From: Sphaerolaimus hirsutus
Lineage: Eukaryota; Nematoda; Chromadorea; Monhysterida; Sphaerolaimidae
Assembly: GCA_964036195.1 (NCBI GenBank)
Contig: OZ038456.1
Coordinates: forward strand, 12,524,001-12,588,000
Direction of reading: 5' to 3'
DNA length: 64,000 nucleotides
A model generated the notes under the pieces. It was given only the letters and a program-made list of their open reading frames with translations. It was not told where the DNA came from and did not search any database. The translations under genes were made by a program, and so were the position numbers. Each line of letters opens with the position of its first letter. Position 1 is the stretch's first letter. Shown piece after piece: positions 1 to 10,400 of the stretch.

Positions 1-460
1 GTTTGGAAAGGTCTATTTGTAATGAATGGATTGTTGTCAAATGACAATTTCCATTGCATTTAAATTCGTCATGTGGATTTTATTCAAGATTTTTTGGTAG
101 CTAGCCTTGTTTTTGTTCATTACAACCTGGAGAACGCGAATTAAGAAGTGAATGCGCGTACAATGGTGCTGTAGAAACATTTTTAGCACACGCATGGTGT
201 TGTAGGCACTTTTTTATCCTGGCGCCCTTGGCGCCTGGCGCCCTATTTTCCAAATGGCGCCATGGCGCCCTTGGCGCTTGGCGCCCTCTTTCCGTGGCGC
301 CCCTGGCGCCTGGCGCCCACTTTCTGTATGGCGCCATGACGCCCTTGGCGCCTGGCGCCCTTTTTCTGTGGCGCCCTTGGCGCTTGGCGCCCACTTTCCG
401 AATGGCGCCATGGCGCCCTTGGCGCCTGGCGCCATTTTTTCTGGCGCTTTTCCATCACTA
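1..460. mobile_element. GCGCC-rich hAT-like non-autonomous element (3' end intact)
   Basis: Positions about 220-460 are a dense array of GGCGCC/GGCGCTTGGCGCC units in both orientations, ending in CTTTTCCATCACTA at 460. The whole stretch from position 1 recurs at 47401-47842 with small indels, including the non-GCGCC left part, so the element is longer than the array. Related elements at 13923-14089, 35497-35692 and 63375-63652 have the same end and 8-bp target duplications. The left terminus lies outside the window or is not recognisable. Open frames across the array are repeat artefacts. Confidence 0.7.
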
Positions 461-635
461 GTCGCCATGCCTCCCCCCATTGATGCAGAGTAGAGGGATG
501 TTACAACTTAATATTCACAAAGTTTCAGCTCTATAACCCCACCATAGCCCGAGATATAGCTTCCGAAGTGAAATAAAAAAATGGGTGGCTTACTTGACCG
601 GGAAGGTGTTTAGTACAATAACACAACTAACACAG

Positions 636-3270
636 GTAAATGGAGTGCAGCAGTACTTTGGCTGTTGCGGCATTATCAATGATACCTATGAAAATCCATA
701 CGTGGTGAGTAAAGTCGGCAGACGTATCGCCCTACAAACATTTGCGTCAGTCTCTCCAGTGGAGAGTGCATGACGGCATTAGGAATTGTGACGCAATATT
801 TTAACGATTGGAATAGATCGGGTCACGTATGAAAACTTGGCCCTTATCCCAGTTACCACTTATTATACAAATGTATGTGAAAACTCAAAGTTAGCTAAAA
901 ATCGTTAAAATTTGCTTCGCTTTGCCAATTTCCACCTTCATTATCGCTATTTTTGTTTATATACATGGTTTTATAGCTATTGTGAGCATATTTTATTCAT
1001 ATTTATAGCGGATTTCGACATTTTGGCCGGCTGCCAAGTTCTCTTCTGTTGGAACAGAGCCAACGAATGAAAAAATAAAATAAAAACAAAAACGGTAGTT
1101 TGAACGGTAAAACGATAGTTTGAACGGTCAAATTCTTTCGCTTTCAACGAGCAACGTTGAAAATGTAGATAACTAGGGCGTGGCACGCACGCACGCGGCG
1201 AAATGTCCATTTTTCTTTTAATATGATTTTCTGTTTCAATTTCTAGCGTCCGCGTGGGACACAAGTTTCGTTGTTCGCTCTATTCACGAGCGAATTCTAA
1301 CTCTCCTGTTTTGTAGGATGAAATGTCCGCCGACTTTATCATTACTTATTTCCTAGCAATTATTCTATCAGATACCGCAAATCCTCGAATAAGACCCCAG
1401 GGGAGTCATTTTTTTCGTCGGAGTGTTATGAGAGGGCTATTCAAGGGAGTTTTTTAAAGGGGAATTATTTTTTCCTCACCTGGCCAACATGGTGGAGTGA
1501 CTCAGGGGGGTGTTATTCAAGGGGGGTCTTACTCAAGGATTTCGGGTATAAACCGTCCCAATCCGCACAGTACTGGAAGAGCAAATTTCGGTGGTATTCC
1601 ACCGACCTGAATACAGTGGTAATTCCATGGTCATGTTGCATGCAAATGAGTTACATGGTGAAGCCGGAAGACTACAAAAGAGAAAAGCCAAGTGAAATGT
1701 TGATGATGGTAGAGCACACTTGCAAACTCGGCACTTGGTATAATGCCAACTTTAAAAGTGAGTTCGCATTAACATTTTGCTGCTAGGATCACTGACATTT
1801 TGAATTAGGTATGCATGTATCCGAATGTTTTTGGCTTGGCGACCAGGGTTGGTTTTATAAAAATTATTTTTATATAAATTGTATAAAAATTGTATAAGAA
1901 CGTATTTCATTTTTATTTTATTCTTGTTTTATTTTATTTTATTCCAAACTTCAGAGAGTGCCTTTATCTGATTTATCTCAGCGGTTTCCCGTGTGCCATT
2001 GAACAAGTATCTTTAACAAGCAGACATCTACATGAGAAGCTGCGGGGAGGCGGTCACAAAATGGCTTCTTTACTGGCTCTTAATTCCACTTGCCGGCACT
2101 TCCCTAGCAATATGTTTGTTCATTTATTTGAGTGCCCAAATAAAGTACTGTCCCACTCTGAATAAATAAACAGTGTGCAAGTGCATCAGTTCATAGGGTG
2201 TCAACAAAATTTTTTTACGGAAAAAAAATCTCAGTGGCCGGAAAACGGAACGGAAAACGGAAAAAAATTTGCACTTAGCGGAAAACGAAAACGGAAACGG
2301 AAAAATGGGCCGGAAAAACGGAAACGGAAAAATGAAATAAGCGCGGAAACGGAAAAAAATGATGAAATTTGCCGGAAAATAGAAAAATTGCTGAAATTGT
2401 ACATGTTGTACATACTTACTTTTTCAATAAAACAATATCTATTTAAAGTATCTCATCTAAAAGAGAAATTGAGGTTCACTAACTGCCCAGTCTCAGCGCG
2501 CGCGCAACTCCAACCCCTGCCAGTCCGCTACCTTTAAAACACAAAACGATTTTTTTAGTTTTTTTTTATATAAATATTTTCATTCGATTTAGATACATAG
2601 AAATAGATCAGAAGCGGCACAAAACAGCTAAACTGTGAAATATGATAGGCACAGGTGTTGTTTTAGTGAAGTGAAACATATATACACTGGAAGAATAGCT
2701 AAAACACATTGTTGGCAAAATACTGGGGGAAAAACAGAAAATATAGCCGGAAAACGGAAAAAAAGCGGAAAAACTGAAAATTTAGCCGGAAAACGGAAAA
2801 TGAGCCGGAAAACCGGAAACGGAAACAAAAGTGGCCGGAAAACGGAACGGAAAACGGAAAAAAATTTCAGCAGCCGGAAAACGGAAACGGAAGACAGAAA
2901 TTTGACACCCTATCAGTGCATTATTTCTCTGTCTCTGCGAACTACCATATTTCCTCGAAATACCCCCTCAAAATGCGCACTGAAAAAACACCCCCTCTCC
3001 CTCTCGAAATAACCCCCTCGTTTAACCCCCCTAAAAATTTCCACTCTGAAATAATGAATGGAATTTGCAAATTGCCAAAAATAACACTTAGAGTTTAGTT
3101 GTTCAGTCTAAAATAAATGTTTTGCATGCACAGGCATTCTACTGATATCCACATCCATAATTGGCCACATTGTGCAGAAAAGGACGATTTCTGTGCTCAA
3201 AGACAAAGTAGGACTTTCAGATGAAAAAGTGCCCGACGATCAGGTGCCAAATCCGCAAATGGAGAGGTAA
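636..3270 (+). CDS. Tetraspanin, 3' half (large extracellular loop, TM4 and tail), copy 1
   Basis: I assign four exons: 636-704, 1571-1757, 2024-2113 and 3134-3270. All junctions are GT-AG and the phases agree (0, 0, 1, 1). The first encodes GVQQYFGCCG, the CCG signature that opens the tetraspanin large loop. The second supplies PWSCC and a further Cys in HTCKLG. The third has MRSCGEAV, the last loop Cys, then enters TM4, which continues into the fourth exon (AICILLISTSIIGHIV) before a basic tail beginning QKRT. Spacing from the last loop Cys to the tail matches classical tetraspanins such as CD9. TM1-TM3 and the start codon lie upstream of the window. Reading through without the third intron would stop at 2167-2169 and give a less typical TM4. 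The stop TAA at 3268-3270 lies inside an inverted-repeat element. Tetraspanins organise membrane microdomains; the subfamily is not clear. Confidence 0.8.
1375..1546. mobile_element. TA-flanked MITE, GAATAAGACCCC subfamily
   Basis: Left end CCGCAAATCCTCGAATAAGA and right end TCAAGGATTTCGGG form imperfect terminal inverted repeats (TIRs) flanked by TA. Interior units such as TTATTCAAGGGGGG repeat the terminal motif. It lies in the tetraspanin intron just before the exon at 1571. Confidence 0.65.
2194..2912. mobile_element. hAT-like MITE, TAGGGTGTCAA ends, AAACGG arrays (copy 1)
   Basis: The ends are TAGGGTGTCAAC and TTTGACACCCTA. The 8-bp target duplication is TCAGTTCA (2186-2193) and TCAGTGCA (2913-2920), one mismatch. 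Near both ends the sequence is packed with GGAAAACGGAAACGG in the same orientation. The element lies in the last tetraspanin intron. Copy 2 holds the same insertion at 17509-18589, so it predates the haplotype split. Confidence 0.88.
2941..3045. mobile_element. Truncated CCGTATT-type MITE (left end only)
   Basis: ACCATATTTCCTCGAAATAC followed by CCCCCTC-rich units resembles the left half of the TA MITE family. No matching right terminus is visible. It is also present in copy 2 near 18618-18725. Confidence 0.5.
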
Positions 3271-3648
3271 AATGACAACTTAAACTGAGCTGAGCAGTAA
3301 TTTGGGAAGTGACAAGTGAAGAGGCAAGTAAAAAAATCAAGTAAATAGACAATTTATAAGTGGAAGTCAATAATAAAAAAGGACAAATGACAATTGGCAA
3401 GTGAAAAAACAACGTTAAGAATAAATAATAAAAAAATTTAAAATGAAGAGAAACAATGAAATCAATCAGTGGTTCACTTTTTTTTAATTTCTGTTTACAA
3501 CTTGCTATGTTACTATTGACTTGTCATTAGTCTCTTGACTTGACACTTATTTATAAATTGACTTTTCTCTTAGCTACCTATTTACTTGCCTACTCAAATT
3601 AGTAATCAATTGTAAATTATCTTTTTACTTCTTCATTTGCGGAATTGA
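3244..3648. mobile_element. Inverted-repeat element (TCCGCAAATG ends) overlapping the tetraspanin stop
   Basis: The left arm reads AAATCCGCAAATGGAGAGGT and the right arm is its near complement ending TTCATTTGCGGAATTGAC. The arms have GACAAGTGAAG-type interiors facing CTTGACTTG-type sequence. Diverged relatives occur at about 28674-28940 and 13360-13520. The left arm contains the last tetraspanin codons and the stop. Copy 2 equivalent: about 18954-19358. Confidence 0.6.
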
Positions 3649-3999
3649 CCCCAGGAAACACTTCTGAAGCAGGTTCAGTAGATAACACTACAGAATTTCA
3701 AATTTTGTGATGGAATGTAAATCACTGTTCTTCAACAAAACATATATTTAAGGCCCCTTTTATCCCCCTTAATAACCCATCATTACTTGCCTTAGAATCA
3801 GTTTGCATTATTTTACAACCAGTAAATATAGAAACCAGATAAAACCGACTTTATGGGAGATCAAGGCTCAAGGATAGGCCTAGGCTTATTCGCTAGGTAG
3901 GATATGGCTTCAACTGTCACAATGATTTGATTGAGTTACATTTTAGGTCCCTCTTTTTCTTGGGTATGTGATTCTGTGAATACAGATAGTGAAACTGTT

Positions 4000-4247
4000 A
4001 TAGTCAGCGTACATGATACTCTGCCCTCGCACTGATTTATGTCTCGTGTTGGAAGCGTGCCAATGATTATTAAATCATGCGATTTCTGTAAAAAGATGAA
4101 AAAAGTCATCGATGTGAATATGTTAATGGATAACATTATAACAACAATCAATTTTATCATCTGTTTATGAAACTTGCACGCGTTAACCATCGTTGGCACA
4201 CTTCCAGCGGGAACCACGCGTGCAAGGTGTTAAGTAACCGGAGTATA
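4000..4247. mobile_element. TACTC-ended MITE, haplotype-A-specific
   Basis: Copy 2 reads straight through at 19708-19716, so this segment is an insertion in copy 1 or a loss in copy 2. The ends are TATAGTCAGCGTAC and GTAACCGGAGTATA. The same family, in opposite orientation, lies at 9549-9793 and 44543-44788 with ends TACTCCGG and TACTCGGC. The flanks suggest a TA or TATA target. Exact ends are uncertain by a few bases. Confidence 0.7.
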
Positions 4248-4837
4248 TAAATACATATAAATCAGTAAACACAGGCAAACTGTGAGGAACAATTATACCC
4301 GTGATTCAAATTCAAATTCCAATTTATTGCAGCTAAATATGCAGCTTCATACCCTCCCACCCTAAATTTGAAATTATAACTCTGATCCCGTGGTGAACTT
4401 TGTCTCATCTCAGACTTCCATACATTCATTCTCGTTCCTCCACAAGTGTCAGTTAGAAGAACTTCATTTTTTCCCATCCAACGGATCAATAAAATGCAGC
4501 TGCACACGGCAGAGCAGTGCACATTTCATGATGGAAAGACATAAATGTATGAAAAAAACTGTTTCGTCGAGAATTTTTGTGGGAAAATAATCATTTAACT
4601 AGCGTGGATTTCTGGATGTTTTTTCCTGAAAAAAAAAAGTTTTCATGAAAGGCGATTAGAAAGTTTGCTGTGTAATGAAAAAGTACACATTCTCCCATGT
4701 TCTCCCATACACATGTCATTTTTTTATTCTCATTCATTTTTCTTGCCACCATTAGTCACACTGCCGGACGCGAGGTGGCAACGCATAGCAGGGCAGCACC
4801 GCTGCACATGGCAGCGACCGGCACAGACGCATGCGGC

Positions 4838-5362
4838 CAGAGTTGTTAAAAGTACTGAACTTTTTAAAAAGTAAATGTAAACGTAAAGTATTTTTATTTT
4901 ACTCACACTTGAGCACAGAAAACGTAAAGTATTTTATTTTCACTTTTACGCTGCGTAAAAGGTGAGTAAATTACTTTTTTTCCAGAGAAAACGTAAAAAT
5001 GAGTATTTTATTCCAGAGAAAACGTAAAAGTGAATATTTTTCATCACAGATAACGTAGTAGTGAGTATTCGTCTCCCAAAAATAACGTAAAAATTAATGT
5101 GTTTTTCAATTTTTACTCTGAAATACATCAAAGATGTGTTTTCCTCTCCTGATAAGTATTTCTTTGGAAATTGCCCTATGTTTGTCATTTTCTGTCTAAC
5201 AAAATGACCATTTTCTGTCCCCTCGAAATACGTTTTCTGTACTCGCATACTTTCAAAAAGTATGGTATTTTTTCGGGAGGAAATGTAAATATATTTACGC
5301 AGTACGCGAGTATGCGTATTTATCGAGTAAACGGTAAACGTAAATACGTTTTAACAACTATG
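4838..5362. mobile_element. hAT-like MITE, CAGAGTTGTTAAAA ends (copy 1)
   Basis: The perfect 8-bp target duplication CATGCGGC lies at 4830-4837 and 5363-5370. The TIRs are CAGAGTTGTTAAAA and CATAGTTGTTAAAA. The interior is a degenerate array of ACGTAAA/AGTATTTT units. Copy 2 has the same insertion at 20284-20798 with a small deletion in the left TIR. Confidence 0.88.
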
Positions 5363-5399
5363 CATGCGGCGAAGCGAACACACGCGCATGCTCGCGGAC

Positions 5400-5560
5400 A
5401 CCACACTCGAGTATGAAAACCTACCGTAACCAATATGAATAATGAATCTAAAATTATGCAGTTTTTCATCGTAACTATTCCTTTTACCATGGAAAAATTA
5501 ATTGCGAAATTTATCGGAATTTTTTATTCATTGAATTATGGTAGGGTTCTGGGCAAAGTG
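5400..5560. mobile_element. CCTACC(A/G)TAA-ended MITE remnant
   Basis: Left motif GTATGAAAACCTACCGTAAC and right motif TTATGGTAGGGTTCT are inverted. A better copy lies at 57178-57366. In copy 2 this remnant is split by the 462-bp foldback at 20934-21395. Confidence 0.45.
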
Positions 5561-6013
5561 TGCGCTCCACTTGGTATGCTTCCGTTACGTAACGTTCCTC
5601 AAGCTGAAACCTGCTGTCGTGGAAGGGAAGGCGCATAGATTTTTCATAGGTGTTTTCGACCAGGTGTCAATCCCAGACTCTATACTCAGCGGACAGCACA
5701 CTAAGGCTAAGCGTTTTTCAAAATGAACCACTCCACATCAATTCATATAACAAAGAAAACAACATTCAACGCTTCTCGCGACTCCGCCTTTTTCTTTTTG
5801 AATTTTTTTTGAAAGTGCGTGCATAAGTCTCCTGCTGCCGCGTAATCGTCTAAGGCGTAAATAGTTTTGGACTCTTCGTTGCAGTCTGCCGAGTATACCA
5901 AATTTCATGTGAAAAAAATTTCTCACGCTACGTTTACACTTTAAATGGTACGTGATTGAAAGTTTGAATGTCACTTGACCAGTAAACTTTTACTCAAACG
6001 TTCGCTGAACATT

Positions 6014-6200
6014 CCCACTGTAAACCCACACACGCTAATTGACATCGACACCAAATGTCAACTGGTACCGATCCCGATTCAAAGCTTGCTGACGAGTGGA
6101 CGAACGACGTTCAAACGCAATCTTTGAATTGGGAACGGAACCAGTTGACATTTGGTGTCGATGTCAACTAGCGTGTGTGGGCCCTGTCCCACTTGGGATA
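6014..6200. repeat. Foldback repeat with about 45-bp arms
   Basis: The arm CACACACGCTAATTGACATC...ACCAAATGTCAACTGGTACC faces a near-perfect complement ending CAACTAGCGTGTGTGGG. Together they form a hairpin of about 180 bp. The copy 2 version is at about 21936-22110. I could not resolve a target duplication. Confidence 0.65.
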
Positions 6201-6422
6201 TGTGCGATGTGAGTTAAGGATTGCGTTAGGATGATGCAATTTGGCTTGGCTCTTGCTTATGTAGCTCTTTGTTCCATTCTATTTCATGCACTGTTGGCGC
6301 AATGTTTGTAGGAAGGAAGCTAATATAAAAATACCATTGAATGTTCAGTCGGTCAAATGAGTTGAGCTTATTTCGAAGACTCGATGCTGTTGGAAGCTAT
6401 CCGCATTCCGCATACTAAGATA

Positions 6423-6950
6423 CCGTATTTACTCGAATAATTCCCACAAGGAATGATCTTTTCGTCAGCCTTTTTTGAGGGTGGGCATTATTCAAGGGGG
6501 AATTATGTTTTCATCAAAATTTTCAGGTATGTTTCTATCAATTCATCTCATGAAATATGCTTTATTACAAAAATACAAAGGCAAAAAGCTATTAAAATTG
6601 TAAAAAAGTCATACGACATTGTCAAACGACTAAATAAATAATTGTCATAAATATATTACATATCGTTTGACAGATGCCAAAGGCCTGGCGCATTTTCCAC
6701 CACTGTCTTCATTCGTTTTTCGCCCTGTACACATTCCATTGCATTTTTGCACACCGGATGTGCATTCGCTGAATCATACCAGACACCAGACGCAGCTATT
6801 TGCTCGCACTGGCTGTAATCATTGTTTTTTTAAGGATATGGGCAGTATTTTTTCTTCCATTGATGGTGGGGATTATTCTGAGGAGGATTCTCACTCTTCT
6901 AACGGTGAGAATTATTCCAGGGGTATTTTTTTACTAAATACTCGGCAGAC
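6423..6950. mobile_element. TA MITE, GAATAATTCCC subfamily (copy 1)
   Basis: It starts at TA plus CCGTATTTACTCGAATAATT, and interior motifs GGCATTATTCAAGGGGGAAT repeat the end sequence. The right end near GAATTATTCCAGGGG is degenerate, so that boundary is approximate. In copy 2 the same element (from 22348) is interrupted by a second MITE at 22500-22948. Confidence 0.5.
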
Positions 6951-7438
6951 TTCACACTTAGTATGGAAACCTACCATAAAACCACCTGAATAATGAACCA
7001 AAATTATACAGTTTTTCGTCATAGTATTTCGCGTTTAATGTGCATTACGAAATTATGGTATGATTCTGTAATCAATTATGAAATTTATCACAATATTTTA
7101 TTCAGTAAATTATCGTAGGATTCTGTACATAATTTGCGGTCAGCAGAGTAGAAAAAAATATCCCTATAAATAGACAAGCCAATTTATATTAACTTGCACA
7201 TATTAACAAACTAATGCCATTGCACTTGAAGTAGCAATAACGTTGACCATTATAAAGTTATTAGAGATGTCTCCTTCTTTTGCTTGGGAACAAACATGTA
7301 TCAGTAACAAAATACTCTGTAGGCTTATAACACTTGTATTTTTTATTTGCACAGATTCTTCTAGATGCAACACTGAGCATAAAAAACAGTCCACATTAAT
7401 TTCATTCACCAGTCCAGTACTTTTTAATTTCACGCACC

Positions 7439-10400
7439 ATGGCCATGGAGGTCACTCATCTGCCGACCGGCCTATCTGCTATCAACTTGCCAGAAATGAC
7501 ACAGCAAAATGCTGGGTCCCTGTTGCACGACATCAGTGAGTATCAAAAAATACAAGTTTTTACGAGTTATGTGGAGACACATACAATTTCAAATATTAAT
7601 TAGCTATTATACTCTGTGGACAGCATCTGACTGACCTGCTGACTGATGTAAAGACCATAGGCAGCACTAAAATAATAAATAAAATTAGCTCAATAAAATT
7701 AGCTAAAATAGGCATATAACCATGTGTATAGATGAAAATAGTGATTATAAAGGTGAAAATTGTCAAAATAGTGCAAATTTTTAGCGATTTTGAGCTTTCA
7801 CTATCATTTGTACAATACACGCCAGTGAATGTCACAATGTGAGAGTGAATTTTCTGCTTGTGACACCAAAAATTCCGCTTGTGACATTCACAAGCACACA
7901 AGCACTAACGCCGCCTATGGTAAAGAATACCCGTGCCCAATACAACACAAAATTGATGTATTTTTGTAAACTCCTCACACACACCCCATCAACAAATTGA
8001 TCAATCAACAATCATAACATCAACCAAAAATAATCAAAATCGCAGGTGGTGGCGCAGCCGGCAGGGTACATGTGCCAGATTCAGACAGCACAAAGGTGTC
8101 CATAATTGGTCTCGGAACTGTTGGGGCCGCGTGTGCCTATGCATTGCTACAGCCAACTGGCCATGGCACCCCAACATGCACGGAAATGGCACTGGTCGAT
8201 TGTAACAAAGATAAATTGAAGGGGGAACTGATGGATCTTCAGCATGGGCTGGCTTTTGGAGCACACTGCAGGGTTCTCGCTGATACAGGTATGCTCTGTT
8301 TTAGTGTCAGTAAAAACTTTTAAAATCAATTTATTTAGACAGTTTAATAGGCAATTACCTCAAAATACCCCCCTTGAATTACCCTTTCGAAATACCCTCA
8401 GGTATGAGCCAGGCTGTCTGCTGGTTAAACGCATTGCTTGTGAGATGCATTTCACTAGCGGCCGGCCTGGTATGAGCAACCCATGTAAAAATACCACCTG
8501 TACTGTAAGAATATAACCTGTTTGGACACATTTATTACCAGATCTGGGCATGTAAAAGCCTATTCTTTACTAAGAACCTTCACAAAAATTTCTGGTAAAA
8601 TGATAACCCCCTCTAAATGCCCCGTCCCCAAATTACCCCCTTCAAATAAGTCTCATCCTCGAAATTAGCCCCTCAAAAGTTTCCGAAATAATCAAGCCCT
8701 TGGTGGAGTATTTCAAGGAAATACGATATTTACACATTAAGACATATTTAGGGTGTCAACTTTCTGTTTTCTGTTTTCCGTTTCCGCTTTCCGCAGGCAA
8801 ATTTTTTTCCGTTTCCGTTTCTGTTTTCCAGCTGCTAAATTTTTTTTCCGTTTCCGTTTCCGTTTTTTCGGCTCATTTTCCATTTTCCAGCTAAAATTTC
8901 AGTTTTTCCGCCTTTTTTCCATTTTCCGGCTCAATTGTCTGTTTTTCCAACTTTTTTTTCATTTTCTGGCTCAATTCTCTGTTTTCTGTTTCAGCCAAAC
9001 TGGTAAACATGCACGCAGGTTCTCAATTATGTGAATTGTTTATGTTTCTAGCAAGATTTCTGCAAATTTTTTGATTTCTGGATAAATTTCTGCAAATTTT
9101 TTTCCGTTTCCGGCAAAATTTCAGCAATTTTTTTCCGTTTCCGGCATAATTTCAGCAATTTTTTCCGTTTCCGTTTCCGTTTTCCGGCAGGTGCAAGATT
9201 TTTTCCGTTTCCGTTTCCGTTTTCCGGCAAGTGCAAAAAATTTTCCATTTCCGTTTCCGTTTTCCGCCAAAAAGTTTTTGTTGACACCCTAGACATATTG
9301 ACTTTAGTTTAGTCTCTGCCATTGACAATTTATTATTAGGTAAATACATGAACAAAGTTCCTATTATTATGTAACGATATATGTATTATTTCTTTGCAGA
9401 TTACGCAGTTACAGCTCACAGCAATGTGTGCATCATCACAGCCGGGGCAAGGCGCCGTGATGTGAATCAATCCAGGTTAGAAAAATACGCGTGACGACTA
9501 AAAAACAACACTACACTCGCAAGAGGAGTTTGCTTCCGAAACTCGATATACTCCGGTTACTTTACACCTTGCACGCGTGGTTCCCGCTGGAAGTGTGCCA
9601 ACGATGGTTAACGCGTGCGAGTTTCATAAAAAGATGATAAAATTGATTGTTGTTATAATGTTATTCATTAACATATTCACATCAATGACTTTTTTCATCT
9701 TTTTACAGAAATCGCATGATTTAATAATCATTGGCACGCTTCCAACACGAGACATAAATCAGTGAGAGGGCAGAGTATCATGTACGCTGACTATAACTCA
9801 ATGTTTTTCAGTTTTGTGAAAACTGCATTTGAAACTTTGGGAGTGGCCTGAGCGGGTACACTTTGAGTGACAACCCTTTGAGTACTTTTTGAAAAGCCAA
9901 CGAATTTCTCTACATTTTGCCTATTTACAATCCTCTGGCTGGCAAATATGGCTAGAAAGTGGGGTCCATTTTACTGTTATTACAGCAACAAATTTAACTA
10001 GTTAAATTTTATATCGAGTTTCGGATGCAAACTTCATTTTTGTATGGGGATTTAGCTATTTCCCTATAAATTTATAACGAGTTTCGCATGATTAGTTTTT
10101 TCAGTGGAGATATCGAGGTTCGAATTAAAAATATCAGATATTTATGGAGTTATCGAGTTTCGAGTGAAAATTCACCATTTTGATGGTGGAGATATCGAGT
10201 TTCGGATGAAATTTTACATTTTTTCAAAAATCGGTGTTTCTGTATCTCAGGAATGGTATTAATTGAGCTGATTTTTTCCCTATCATATACAAATATGTAC
10301 GCTTATATGAGATCCACACCTAACTCAAATTTTTTCACTTTGGTCATTATCGAGTTACGGAAATATCCTAAATTGCCACGTTCCGCACTCACAATTAAAC

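Noticed and set aside
214-493. Long frames rich in Ala-Pro-Gly-Ala on both strands
   Set aside because: They are produced by GGCGCC repeats that lack stop codons in several frames; the same happens at 47483-47951 and 63367-63707.
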